Positions 27,532-35,605 of a stretch of DNA of 64,000 nt are shown here, in pieces. The position numbers and the translations under genes are program-made. Every line of letters begins with the position of its first letter. The stretch's first letter is position 1. Origin of the DNA: Streptomyces sp. VRA16 Mangrove soil (GTDB lineage: Bacteria; Actinomycetota; Actinomycetes; Streptomycetales; Streptomycetaceae). The notes under the pieces are model-generated. The model saw nothing but the letters and a program-made list of their open reading frames with translations, had not been told where the DNA came from and ran no database searches. The stretch spans positions 62,001-126,000 of the forward strand of contig NZ_JAFVLN010000018.1 in assembly GCF_017377775.1 (NCBI RefSeq). The letters run 5' to 3'.

Positions 27532-28869
27532 ATGACCACGACGGGGGAAGTTCACCGAGCCGCGGCCGGGGGGCCGTGGTGGTGGGAAAGGCGACGCAGC
27601 GCGCTGTTCGACGTGGCGCTGGGGGTGGCATCGGCCGCGGAGTGCGCGGTCGAGGGGATCGCGTTCGGGCACAAGGCCGGGCTGCCGGTCGCGATGGGTG
27701 TCGTGTTCGGGGTGCTGGCCGGGGCCACGCTGGTGCTGCGCAGGCGGTGGCCGATCGCGGTGGTGCTGGTGTCGGTGGCGATCGCCCCCGCACAGATGGG
27801 CCTGCTGCTGACGGTCGTGGGGCTGTACTCGCTGGCGGCATCCGAGGTGCCGCGGCGGATCATCGGGGCGCTGGCCACGATGTCGTTCGCGGGAACGCTG
27901 ATCGTGACCGTGGTGCGCGTCCAGCAGGACGCGGCGCGCGGGGTCGACACGTTCCAGGTGGCGAACTGGTTCATCCCGTTCATCGCGGTGACCGCGGCGC
28001 TGGGTGTGACCGCTCCGCCGTTGCTGCTCGGTCTGTACGTAGGTGCGCGGCGCCGCCTGATGGAGTCGCTCCAGGAGCGCAACGAGTCGCTGGAGCGGGA
28101 GCTGCTGCTGCTCGCGGAGCGGGCCGAGGAGCGGGCCGAGTGGGCACGCGGTGAGGAACGCACGCGGATCGCGCGGGAGATGCACGACGTGGTGGCGCAC
28201 CGGGTGTCGCTGATGGTCGTGCACGCGGCTGCCTTGCAGGCGGTGGCGCGCAAGGATCCCGAGAAGGCGGTGAAGAACGCGGCGCTGGTCGGGGACATGG
28301 GCCGGCAGGCGCTCACCGAGCTGCGGGAGATGCTCGGGGTGCTGCGGTCCGGTGAGGCGGTGCCGGCGCGGGCCAAGGGCGCGCGGGTGCCGGATGTCGC
28401 GGAGGTGCCGCTGGCGGCGGTCGGGGTGGCCGCGGCGGCGGCTGCGTCGCGGGCCGAGGCGGAGGCGGAGAGCGGGCCGTGTCTGGCCGAGCTGGAGGAG
28501 CTGGTCGGGCAGTCGCGGGCGGCCGGGATGGTCGTGGAGATGCTCGTGGAGGGGGAGGTCCGGCTGTACGCCGCCGTGGTGGAGCAGACGGCCTACCGGG
28601 TGGTGCAGGAGGCGCTGACGAACGTGCACAAGCACGCGGCGGGCGCGAAGACGTATGTGCGGCTCGCTCATCGGGGGGCCGAGGTCGCGATGCAGGTGGA
28701 GAACGAGCCGCCGCCGGTGCTTGCGGCGGCGTCCGCGGTCGGGTTGCCCTCCGGGGGGAACGGGCTGGTGGGGATGAAGGAGCGGGTCGCGGGTCTCGGC
28801 GGCGTCTTCGTCTCGGGCCCGACGGATGCCGGCGGTTTCCGGGTCTCGGCCGTCCTCCCGACCGCCTGA
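27532..28869 (+). CDS. Orphan NarL-type sensor histidine kinase
   Basis: 445 residues. Five to six hydrophobic helices at the N-terminus (about 25-165), a short coiled linker (MESLQERNESLERELLLLAE), then the HisKA_3 phospho-acceptor motif ERTRIAREMHDVVAHRVS and the HATPase N-box EALTNVHKHAA with G-box GNGLVGMKERVAGLGG. The Glu/Ala-rich insertion between them is long. No response regulator gene lies next to it; the two LuxR-type orphans in this window are possible but unproven partners. Confidence 0.9.
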   Translation: MTTTGEVHRAAAGGPWWWERRRSALFDVALGVASAAECAVEGIAFGHKAGLPVAMGVVFGVLAGATLVLRRRWPIAVVLVSVAIAPAQMGLLLTVVGLYSLAASEVPRRIIGALATMSFAGTLIVTVVRVQQDAARGVDTFQVANWFIPFIAVTAALGVTAPPLLLGLYVGARRRLMESLQERNESLERELLLLAERAEERAEWARGEERTRIAREMHDVVAHRVSLMVVHAAALQAVARKDPEKAVKNAALVGDMGRQALTELREMLGVLRSGEAVPARAKGARVPDVAEVPLAAVGVAAAAAASRAEAEAESGPCLAELEELVGQSRAAGMVVEMLVEGEVRLYAAVVEQTAYRVVQEALTNVHKHAAGAKTYVRLAHRGAEVAMQVENEPPPVLAAASAVGLPSGGNGLVGMKERVAGLGGVFVSGPTDAGGFRVSAVLPTA

Positions 28870-29032
28870 CCCCGTGCCCCTCGCCTTGGGCAATCTGCCG
28901 CCCGCCACGGCCGCCTTGGGTAATCTGCCGCCTTGGGCGGCAGGGTGGGCAAGGCGGCACCCCGGCGCGGGGTGAGCGCTCCAAGCCGGCGTCCAGCTCG
29001 GTCCCGGTCGCGGTGTTGCCGGGCGCGGGCCC

Positions 29033-29068
29033 GGTGGGGGCTGGTCGCGCAGTTCCCCGCGCCCCTGA
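29033..29068 (+). repeat. Dispersed GC-rich repeat, copy 2
   Basis: Complete copy running from GGTGGGGGCTGG to CCCGCGCCCCTGA. It leads straight into the 70-bp tandem repeat. Confidence 0.75.
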
Positions 29069-29214
29069 CGGGGCGCACCTCACCGCCGGTCGCGCCCGCG
29101 CGGCGGGGCCGCACATCGACACGGACCCGCGCCCCTGACGGGGCGCACCTCACCGCCGGTGGCGCCCGCGCGGCGGGGCCGCACATCGACACGGACCCGC
29201 GCCCCTGACGGGGC
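29061..29214. repeat. 70-bp direct tandem repeat (2.2 copies)
   Basis: Units at 29061-29130 and 29131-29200 differ by one base (C at 29091, G at 29161), followed by a partial unit to 29214. Each begins GCCCCTGACGGGGC, itself a small palindrome. It fills most of the gap between the kinase gene and the SUKH-3 gene. The preceding 28880-28940 holds two copies of TTGGG-AATCTGCCGCC. Confidence 0.85.
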
Positions 29215-29228
29215 ACGGCCCCGGAGGG

Positions 29229-29735
29229 CTACGCCGCCTGGAGGCGTAGGGGCTGGGAACCGGTGATCAGGGTTTCCAGGGCGTGGTCGATGGAGGGGCC
29301 GAGGTACCAGTCGCCGCTGTGGTCGAGCGCGTAGACCCGCCCCTCGGTGTCGATGGCCAACAACGCCTCGCTCCCCGACTCGGCCCCGAGCGGACAGACC
29401 TCGGTCTCCAAGGCGCGCCCGAGATCGCCGAGCGTGCGAGCCATGTGGAGCCCGTGCAGCGGATCCAGATGCGGCTGGGAGGGCGCGATGTGCCGACCGG
29501 GACCGGTGGGGGTGAGATGCAGCCCGCCGAACTCGGCCCACGCCTCGACCGCGGCGGGAAAGACGGAGTGCCGGTGCCCCGCGGGCGAGACATGGGTGCG
29601 CAGCGCGTCGGCCCAGAACTCGGCCTGCTTGATGTCCCAGCGGCCGGGCTGCCAGCCGGCGGCGCGCAGCGCGGCGTCGGCGGCGACACTGAAGCGAGTG
29701 CCCGAAGTGCCGTTCTGGACAGGGGAGTTGGGCAT
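29229..29735 (-). CDS. SUKH-3 family immunity-like protein
   Basis: 168 residues with the SUKH-3 pattern: RFSVAADAALRAAGWQPGR, then AVEAWAEFGGLHL, VCPLGAESGSEALLAIDTEG and RVYALDHSGDWYLG, ending in a helix ALETLITGS. SUKH proteins are best known as immunity proteins to nuclease and deaminase toxins. ATG overlaps the stop of the upstream deaminase gene (ATGA), a translationally coupled toxin-type/immunity-type pair. Confidence 0.75.
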   Translation of the reverse strand: MPNSPVQNGTSGTRFSVAADAALRAAGWQPGRWDIKQAEFWADALRTHVSPAGHRHSVFPAAVEAWAEFGGLHLTPTGPGRHIAPSQPHLDPLHGLHMARTLGDLGRALETEVCPLGAESGSEALLAIDTEGRVYALDHSGDWYLGPSIDHALETLITGSQPLRLQAA

Positions 29736-30295
29736 CAGATGGCGGCCTCGTCGGAGTCTGCGGTCGGGTCTACTACGTGTACGCCGAAGTGGGCCGTCAG
29801 CGCGGCGCAGGCGCGGCAGGGCCGGGCGAAGCCGCCGTGCAGCGGGTCACCGTCCTCGCGGATGCGGCGGGTGGTGAGCTTGGCGTGCTTGAGGGACTTG
29901 CGGGCCTCGCTCATCGTCATGGGTCTGCGTCTGGCGCGCTTGGACTTCTCGGTCCGTTCGGCGTCGGTCGCGGTGAGATGCCGGGAGACGAGGATCGCCT
30001 CGGCGCAGCGTCCGGTGAAACGGTCCCGCTGCGTGCTCGTCAGCGTGTCGAGGAAGTCCTGGACCAACGGATGCAGGGCGGGCGGCTGTTCACCGCGGGC
30101 CGCCGTCGAGGTCAGAGTGGTGCCGCGCACCGAGAGGGCGGCCGCGACGGTCGGCAGAATGCCGTCGCGGCGGCCGCGCAGCACGGGGGCCGACGCCGTG
30201 TCGGAGGCGCTCCAGCCCACGCGTGGGTCGTCCCCCGTCAGGGAGGTGGACCGTGGGTCCGCCGGTGTGACGGGCTGTGCCGTGCCGCTGCTCAT
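29735..30295 (-). CDS. YwqJ-type deaminase-fold protein
   Basis: 186 residues. After a low-complexity N-terminal half, GRCAEAILVSRHL (C97-A-E99) and PCRACAALTAHFGV (C160, C163) give the two zinc motifs of the cytidine-deaminase superfamily, in the form found in YwqJ-related toxin deaminases. Between them is a basic helical stretch (KSKRARRRPMTMSEARKSL). No signal peptide or pre-toxin domain is present, so the product should stay in the cytoplasm. The ATG has GGAGGGGAAGC upstream. Paired with the overlapping SUKH-3 gene. Nucleic-acid or nucleotide substrate unknown. Confidence 0.7.
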   Translation of the reverse strand: MSSGTAQPVTPADPRSTSLTGDDPRVGWSASDTASAPVLRGRRDGILPTVAAALSVRGTTLTSTAARGEQPPALHPLVQDFLDTLTSTQRDRFTGRCAEAILVSRHLTATDAERTEKSKRARRRPMTMSEARKSLKHAKLTTRRIREDGDPLHGGFARPCRACAALTAHFGVHVVDPTADSDEAAI

Positions 30296-30456
30296 GTGGT
30301 GCTTCCCCTCCTGCGGTTCCCCGCTGCAATCCCCCAGGTTGCCTGGACAGAGTGCCAAATGGGGCGGGCGGTGCGGAAGTCGGACCCCCTTCAGGGACGT
30401 GATCGTCACGGGGTGGTGACAGTGGGGTGACTGCTGGTCATGGAACCGGAGGGCCG

Positions 30457-30485
30457 GTGACCGGTGTCGTACAACCGCATAGGCT
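30457..30485 (+). promoter_or_regulatory. Candidate promoter for the WHH/SUKH operon
   Basis: GTGACC (30457-30462), 17-bp spacer and TAGGCT (30480-30485); 54 bp before the start codon. The 243-bp divergent gap also holds the CCAGG/CCTGG stem at 30334-30346. Confidence 0.35.
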
Positions 30486-30538
30486 GTCAGGACCGGAAAG
30501 CATCAACATCGTCCACAGCGCCGCAGGGGGCAACCGCC

Positions 30539-31531
30539 ATGACGACAGGTCGGCTCGGGCAGCAGACCGCGCCGCCGAACGCGGCCTATGCCGGGCAGGT
30601 AGTGCACTTCCCGGATCCGGTTCGTGCCGCCCGGCACCCGAGAGGGGTGCGGATGGACGGTGACGGCTACCCGGACTTCTCCGCGTACGCGCGCGCGGCG
30701 GCCGAGATCGCGGAGCCCCCGGAGGGCTTCGGCGTCGACGAGCTGCGCCTCACGGACTACGTGTCGGCGAACGCCGCGCTGGCCGCGGCCGGTCATGAGC
30801 TGTGGGACACCATTCCGCCGGTGGCGACGCCGCACGGCTGGACGTGGCATCACGTGCGCGGCACGCGCCGTCTGGAACTGGTGCCGGTCGAGGTGAAGGC
30901 GCTGCTCCGTCACCACGGCGGGCTCGCGACGGCGGCCGTGGACCAGCACAAGCGGGGCACGCGTCCGCTGCAGGACACCCGGCCCGCGCACTTCGGGCTG
31001 CCGAAGTCGGCGGTCGCGGTGAGCGAGCAGCAGGTGCTGAGCGCCGAGGAGGACCTCGGTTACCGGCTGCCCGGCGCCTACCGGTCTTTCTTGAAGGCGG
31101 GCGGCGGGTGCGCCCCGGTGGGGGCGGCCCTCGACGCCGAGTTGGGACTCCTGGTCGACCAGCCGTTCTTCACGGTGCGCGACGAGGCGGCCGTCAACGA
31201 CGTGGTGTACGTCAACAAGTGTCTGCGCGATCACCTGACGAAGGACTTTCTGGGCGTCGCCTTCGTGCAGGGCGGGATCCTCGCCGTGAAGGTGAAGGGT
31301 TCGGCGCTGGGCTCCGTGTGGTTCTGCGCGTACGACGACGCGCGGGACGGCGGGGAGACGGCGCACTGGTCGGTGGCCGAGCGGGTGGAGCGGCTGCTGC
31401 TGCCCTGCGGCGACGACTTCGATGTCTTCCTGTCCCGACTGGCCGGTAATCCGCCGGAGTTGGAGACGGTGGCGAACCTGATGGTGGACGGCGGGTTCGC
31501 GCGTGCCGTCCCGGTCGAGGGTGGGGAGTGA
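30539..31531 (+). CDS. WHH-type HNH/Endo VII nuclease domain fused to SUKH (SMI1/KNR4) domain
   Basis: 330 residues. Residues 35-130 carry the WHH nuclease pattern: VRMDGDGYPDFSAYA, then GWTWHHV (W103-H104-H105), LELVPVEV and RHHGG. The usual His in the LVPxxVH position reads Lys (VPVEVK), so activity is uncertain. From about 155 a SMI1/KNR4-type SUKH domain follows: VSEQQVLSAEEDLGYRLPG, AYRSFLKAGGG and GSVWFCAYDD. A toxin-type domain and an immunity-type domain in one chain is notable. RBS GGGGG upstream; followed after 7 bp by the next gene. Confidence 0.7.
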   Translation: MTTGRLGQQTAPPNAAYAGQVVHFPDPVRAARHPRGVRMDGDGYPDFSAYARAAAEIAEPPEGFGVDELRLTDYVSANAALAAAGHELWDTIPPVATPHGWTWHHVRGTRRLELVPVEVKALLRHHGGLATAAVDQHKRGTRPLQDTRPAHFGLPKSAVAVSEQQVLSAEEDLGYRLPGAYRSFLKAGGGCAPVGAALDAELGLLVDQPFFTVRDEAAVNDVVYVNKCLRDHLTKDFLGVAFVQGGILAVKVKGSALGSVWFCAYDDARDGGETAHWSVAERVERLLLPCGDDFDVFLSRLAGNPPELETVANLMVDGGFARAVPVEGGE

Positions 31532-31538
31532 TCCGGCG

Positions 31539-34316
31539 ATGGTGACGTTCGCGCAGGCGCAGGAGCGCGCCGAGGAGTGGATCAATGGGGACGTGCCCGC
31601 GTACCAGCACCGCGAGGTGCGGGTCCGGGAGTTCGAGCTGGGCTTCGTCGTGTGGGCGGAGGACCGGGAGAACGGTCCGGTGTCCGACGGCGGCCGCCAG
31701 CGGCTCGTGATCGCCCGGGACAGCGGCGAGGCGACGCTGTGGCCCTCGCTGCCCGTGGGCGAGGTGATCCGGCGGTACGAGGAGGAGTACGGGCTGCCGG
31801 ACGCGCCCGCCGAGCCGGCGGCGCCGCGGCCGCCCGAGCGGGTGGACCTGAACCAGACGTCGTTCCTGTTGTCTCCGCCGGAGTGGTTGCAGGAAGCGGC
31901 GGACAAGATGGGTATTCCGGACCGGAGTTCGCGGTCGGGTGGTTCGTCCTCGGCCGGTTCCCCTGCGGCTGGTTCCCCTGCGGTCGGTTCCCCTGGCGTC
32001 GGTTCCCCTGGGGTCGGTTCCTCCGCGGTCGGTTCCCCTGGGGTCGGTTCCTCCGCGGTCGGTTCCTCTGGGGTCGGTTCCTCTTCGGGTGCGGTCGAGC
32101 CGCAGGACGCTCCGCCCGCGCCCACCCCCGCTCCCGCTCCGGCCCCCGCTCCGGCCCCCGCGCCCGTCCCGGTGGACGCGACCCCGTGGGCCGGTACGGA
32201 CACGAACGGGGCCGGCGACGAGGACGACCGGTCGGTGCCGCTGCCCGAGACGGTGTTCTCGCCGCCGCTGTCCGAGGACGCCCCGCCGCCCGGGGTGCTG
32301 CCGGACGCCAAGACCGGTCTGATGCCGAACGGCAGCCAGTTGCCGCCGACCGCGCTGTCGCCCGCGCTGGGCGGCGAGCCGGACCGCGGCCGTCCCGCGC
32401 CGCCCGCGCCGCCGATGGGCACGCCGCCGCCCCCTTCGATGGACGGCTACCCGCAGGCGGGACCGGCCGGGCCGGGCACCCCGCCGCCGCCCGCGAGTTC
32501 GACGCCTCCGCCGCCGCCGGGACCCGCGGCCGGTGCCCCGCTGCCGCCGCCGGTGCCGGGGACGGCCGTGCCGGTGACGCCGCCGCCCGGTGCCCTTCCG
32601 GCGTACGGCTACCCGCAGGGCCCGGGCTCCGCCCCGGCGCCCGCCGGGGGCCTGGACGCCACGGGGCGCCCGCTCGCGCCCGGCGCCGGGGAGATCGCCG
32701 ACGCCGCCACCAGCAAGGCCCAGCCGCCGCGCGCCCCGCGCGGGGCCGGTGCGCAGACCCCGCCGCCGCCGAGCGCTCCGGGGGTGCCCGGTGCCGCCGG
32801 CGCCTATGTCCCGACGCAGATGGTGTCCTCGCTCGGCCCCGACGGACAGCCGGAGTTCCCGGGCGCGCCCGGCGCCCCGGGTGCTCCCGGTGCGCCGCAG
32901 CCGCCCGCCGCGCCGAAGCCGCCGGGGGCCACGCCGCCGCCGTCCGGTGACGCGGTGCACCACGCCGCGACGATGCTGGCCGGTCCCGCGGTCGGCGGCC
33001 CGGGCGCGCCCGGCACGCCGCCGCCCCCGCCCGGCGCTCCCGGTGCTCCGGGTGCGCCGAAGCCTCCCGGTCCGCCCGGCGCCCCGGGTGCTCCGGGCGG
33101 TGCGCCGACCCCGCCGCCCCCGCCCGGTGGCGGGGTGCACCACGCCGCCACGATGCTCGCGAACCCCGGTCCGCAGGGGCCCGGCGCTCCCGGCCGGATG
33201 CCGCCCCCGCCGCCCGGCGCGATGCCGCCCGGCGGCATGCCTCCGGGCGCGATGCCGCCGCCGGTGGCGGGCCAGCAGATCCCGGGCGGTCCGCCGCCCG
33301 CCTACGGCTATCCGCAGGCCCCGCCCACCGGGCAGCCGACGGTCGGCCCCGGCTACCAGGCGGTGCTGCGCTACCGCGCGCCCGACGGCTCCGAGCAGCA
33401 GCTCATCCGCCGTTCGGCGCCGGGCACGCCGCACCCGGAGTGGCAGATCTTCCATGAGCTGCGCGGCATGAACATCCCGCCGGACCAGGTGCTCGAACTC
33501 CACACGGAGCTGGAGTCCTGCGCGCTGCCGGGCGCCTACTGCGCGCGGATGATCAAGGAGCAGTGGCCGCAGGCCCGCATCACGTCGATCGCGCCGTACG
33601 GCACCGATCACGCGTCGCGCCAGCAGGGCATGCAGCAACTGATCGCGCACCAGGGCGAGTTGCACCAGGTGGCCGACGGCCCGGCGCGTCCGGCGCCGGT
33701 GCGTGCGCCGCTGCAGCCCGCGCAGCCCGCGCCGCCGGTCCCGCCGGAGGGCATCGCGCAGGAGCTCGCGACGGCGTTCGGGCCCGGCGTGTTCCGGTTC
33801 GACCAGCGCGCGGTGTCGCGCCAGGGCGTCCCTGACGTCGTCGCGCACACCCTCGTCGTCGCCGGTCTGCCGGCCGACTTCGGGCCGTTCTTCTGGGCGC
33901 AGGCCCAGCCGGGCCGCCCGGTGCCGACGCTGGCCGAGCTGGCGCAGGAGCGCGGGGTGCAGCCGGCGTCGGACGCGGGCTCGTACCTGGTGATGGGCTC
34001 CGACTTCGGCAAGGCGATCTGCGTCCAGTACGGGACGGCGCACATCGTGGCCGTGCCGGTCGAGGCGGGTGCCGGAAACACAGCCGGGGCGCCGGTGCCG
34101 CCGCAGTTCGTGAACAGCGGCCTGCCGGAGTTCGCCCGCTCGCTGGCGCTGCTCGGCCGGATGTGGCGGCTGCGCTACGGGCTCAACCCGGAGCAGGCGG
34201 GCCGCTGGACCGTCGACTTCCAGGCCCAGCTGGGCGCGCTCGACCCGGCCGCGCTCGGCTCGCCCGAGACCTGGTGGTCGGTGCTCCTGGAGCAGATGTG
34301 GGACGGCCTGTTGTAG
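31539..34316 (+). CDS. Imm35 / Pro-rich / deaminase-like / SUKH-4 fusion protein
   Basis: 925 residues. (1) Residues 1-95 match the YrhB/Imm35 type (AQERAEEWINGDVPAYQHRE, then EVIRRYEEEYG). (2) About 96-600 is low-complexity: a 5-residue GS repeat coded by a 15-bp minisatellite (31936-32090), then Pro/Gly/Ala-rich sequence with two VHHAATMLA motifs. (3) About 605-690 is deaminase-like: LRYRAPDGSEQQLI, HPEWQIFHEL, HTE (H655, E657) and C661-ALPGAY-C668. (4) About 735-925 is SUKH-4: LVVAGLPADFGPFF, YLVMGSDFGKAICV and FVNSGLPEFARSLALL. No signal peptide. GTGGGGAGTG precedes the start. A terminator follows. Confidence 0.7.
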   Translation: MVTFAQAQERAEEWINGDVPAYQHREVRVREFELGFVVWAEDRENGPVSDGGRQRLVIARDSGEATLWPSLPVGEVIRRYEEEYGLPDAPAEPAAPRPPERVDLNQTSFLLSPPEWLQEAADKMGIPDRSSRSGGSSSAGSPAAGSPAVGSPGVGSPGVGSSAVGSPGVGSSAVGSSGVGSSSGAVEPQDAPPAPTPAPAPAPAPAPAPVPVDATPWAGTDTNGAGDEDDRSVPLPETVFSPPLSEDAPPPGVLPDAKTGLMPNGSQLPPTALSPALGGEPDRGRPAPPAPPMGTPPPPSMDGYPQAGPAGPGTPPPPASSTPPPPPGPAAGAPLPPPVPGTAVPVTPPPGALPAYGYPQGPGSAPAPAGGLDATGRPLAPGAGEIADAATSKAQPPRAPRGAGAQTPPPPSAPGVPGAAGAYVPTQMVSSLGPDGQPEFPGAPGAPGAPGAPQPPAAPKPPGATPPPSGDAVHHAATMLAGPAVGGPGAPGTPPPPPGAPGAPGAPKPPGPPGAPGAPGGAPTPPPPPGGGVHHAATMLANPGPQGPGAPGRMPPPPPGAMPPGGMPPGAMPPPVAGQQIPGGPPPAYGYPQAPPTGQPTVGPGYQAVLRYRAPDGSEQQLIRRSAPGTPHPEWQIFHELRGMNIPPDQVLELHTELESCALPGAYCARMIKEQWPQARITSIAPYGTDHASRQQGMQQLIAHQGELHQVADGPARPAPVRAPLQPAQPAPPVPPEGIAQELATAFGPGVFRFDQRAVSRQGVPDVVAHTLVVAGLPADFGPFFWAQAQPGRPVPTLAELAQERGVQPASDAGSYLVMGSDFGKAICVQYGTAHIVAVPVEAGAGNTAGAPVPPQFVNSGLPEFARSLALLGRMWRLRYGLNPEQAGRWTVDFQAQLGALDPAALGSPETWWSVLLEQMWDGLL
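31936..32090 (+). repeat. 15-bp coding minisatellite
   Basis: About ten units based on GGTTCCCCTGGGGTC, encoding [AV]-G-S-[PS]-[AG]. Codon choice (GGT, CCT) differs from the surrounding GGC/CCG-rich sequence, and sub-units TCCTCCGCGGTC alternate. In-frame, so copy number can change without frameshift. Confidence 0.85.
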
Positions 34317-34326
34317 CCGGATCCTG

Positions 34327-34373
34327 AGCCGCGGGGCGATACGCCGAACAGGTGTATCGCTCTGCGGCTTTTC
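34327..34373 (+). terminator. Terminator of the WHH/SUKH-4 operon
   Basis: AGCCGC/GCGGCT outer stem and GCGATAC/GTATCGC inner stem separated by a 3x3 internal loop, followed by TTTT. It lies 10 bp past the SUKH-4 stop. Confidence 0.8.
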
Positions 34374-34396
34374 TGGTGTTGTGTCACGTTCGTACC

Positions 34397-35473
34397 ATGA
34401 CGACGCCGCCGCCTCAGCCGGACCAGCCGCTGCCGCCGGCGAGCAGCACGACGGTGTACCGGGCGGGCGGCAGGAGGGGCGGCCGCAAGCGGAACCGGAA
34501 CCGGAACCGCAAGCGGTGGGGCTGGCCCAAGCGCATCGTCGTCCTGCTCCTCGCGTTCGTCCTGGTCGTCGTCGCGTACGCGGTCGGGGTCGGGATCTGG
34601 GCGATCACGCAGATCCAGCGCACGGACGCGCTCTCGGACTACAGCGGGCGGCCCGCGGCGGGCCGGGGCACGAACTGGCTGCTCGTCGGGTCCGACTCCC
34701 GGGAGAACCTGACCAAGGAGCAGCAGCAGGAGCTGCACGTCGGCTCCGACTCGGGCAACGAGACGGACACCATCATCGTGCTGCACTACGGCGCGAGCGG
34801 CCCGTACCTGGTCTCCATCCCGCGCGACAGCTATGTGACGATCCCCGGCCACGGCAAGAACAAGATCAACGCCTCGTTCTCGCTCGGCGGCCCGCAGCTG
34901 CTGACGCGGACGGTCGAGGAGGCGACGGGGCTGCGCCTGGACCACTACGCCGAGGTGAGCTTCCTCGGGTTCGTGGACGTCGTGGACGCGCTGGGTGGCG
35001 TCGAGGTGTGCGTGCCGCAGGATCTGAGCGACCCGTACTCGGGCGCCGACTTCAAGGCCGGCTGCCAGACGATGAACGGCACCCAGGCCCTGGCCTACGC
35101 CCGTGACCGGCACAGTTACGCCAACGGCGACCTGGGCCGCGTCCAGGCCCAGCAGCAGCTGATCTCGGCGATCGCGTCGAAGGCGCTGAGCCCCGGTGTC
35201 TATCTGAACCCGTGGAAGCTGCTGCCGTTCCTGAACGCGTCGCTGAACGCGCTCACCGTCGACCAGGACGCGGGCCTGCTCAACATCGGCAAGATGGGCC
35301 TGGAGATGGAGGGCGTGGCGCACGGCGACGGGGCCACGACCACCGTCCCGATCGGCAGTGAGCCCTACGTCTCCGGGGTCGGCGACGTCGTCGAGTGGAA
35401 CCAGACCGAGGCCGCCGAACTCTTCTCCGCACTCCGGGACGACACCGCGATTCCGACTTTCGGCAGCAATTGA
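34397..35473 (+). CDS. LytR-CpsA-Psr (LCP) family cell-wall ligase
   Basis: 358 residues. A basic cytoplasmic tail (RGGRKRNRNRNRKR), one membrane helix (about 50-72: IVVLLLAFVLVVVAYAVGVGIW) and an extracellular LCP domain with NWLLVGSD, VSIPRDSYVTIPGHGKNKIN, AEVSFLGFVDVVDALGGVEV and YARDRHSYANGDLGR, containing the Arg/Asp residues that bind the polyprenyl diphosphate. LCP enzymes attach teichoic acid or glycan polymers to peptidoglycan. ATG 34397 chosen; the frame upstream lies over the terminator. Confidence 0.9.
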   Translation: MTTPPPQPDQPLPPASSTTVYRAGGRRGGRKRNRNRNRKRWGWPKRIVVLLLAFVLVVVAYAVGVGIWAITQIQRTDALSDYSGRPAAGRGTNWLLVGSDSRENLTKEQQQELHVGSDSGNETDTIIVLHYGASGPYLVSIPRDSYVTIPGHGKNKINASFSLGGPQLLTRTVEEATGLRLDHYAEVSFLGFVDVVDALGGVEVCVPQDLSDPYSGADFKAGCQTMNGTQALAYARDRHSYANGDLGRVQAQQQLISAIASKALSPGVYLNPWKLLPFLNASLNALTVDQDAGLLNIGKMGLEMEGVAHGDGATTTVPIGSEPYVSGVGDVVEWNQTEAAELFSALRDDTAIPTFGSN

Positions 35474-35517
35474 CGCATCCTTGGCTGGGCGGGTCGTGCA
35501 GTGTGTCGCGTTATGAG

Positions 35518-35563
35518 CGCTTCTGCTTGATCCAGAAAGATGTGCGCCAATCGCACAGAAGCG
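35518..35563 (+). other. Nested hairpin in the leader of the coiled-coil gene
   Basis: CGCTTCTG (35518-35525) is mirrored by CAGAAGCG (35556-35563), and within it TGTGCG/CGCACA form a tight stem (35541-35557) with loop CCAAT. It lies between the LCP stop and the next start; it could be a terminator of the LCP gene or a leader element. Confidence 0.45.
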
Positions 35564-35605
35564 TCGTGCGTGCCGGGTGTGTCGGTGTGGAGAGGGGATT
35601 CCAGG

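Noticed and set aside
29061..29214. Possible attachment site or insertion element ends
   Set aside because: Direct 70-bp tandem units with no integrase or transposase gene nearby and no tRNA at the boundary.
31212..34043. A 943-codon minus-strand frame opposite the SUKH-4 fusion
   Set aside because: Highly repetitive Arg/Gly-rich shadow; the plus strand holds recognisable Imm35 and SUKH-4 domains at both ends.
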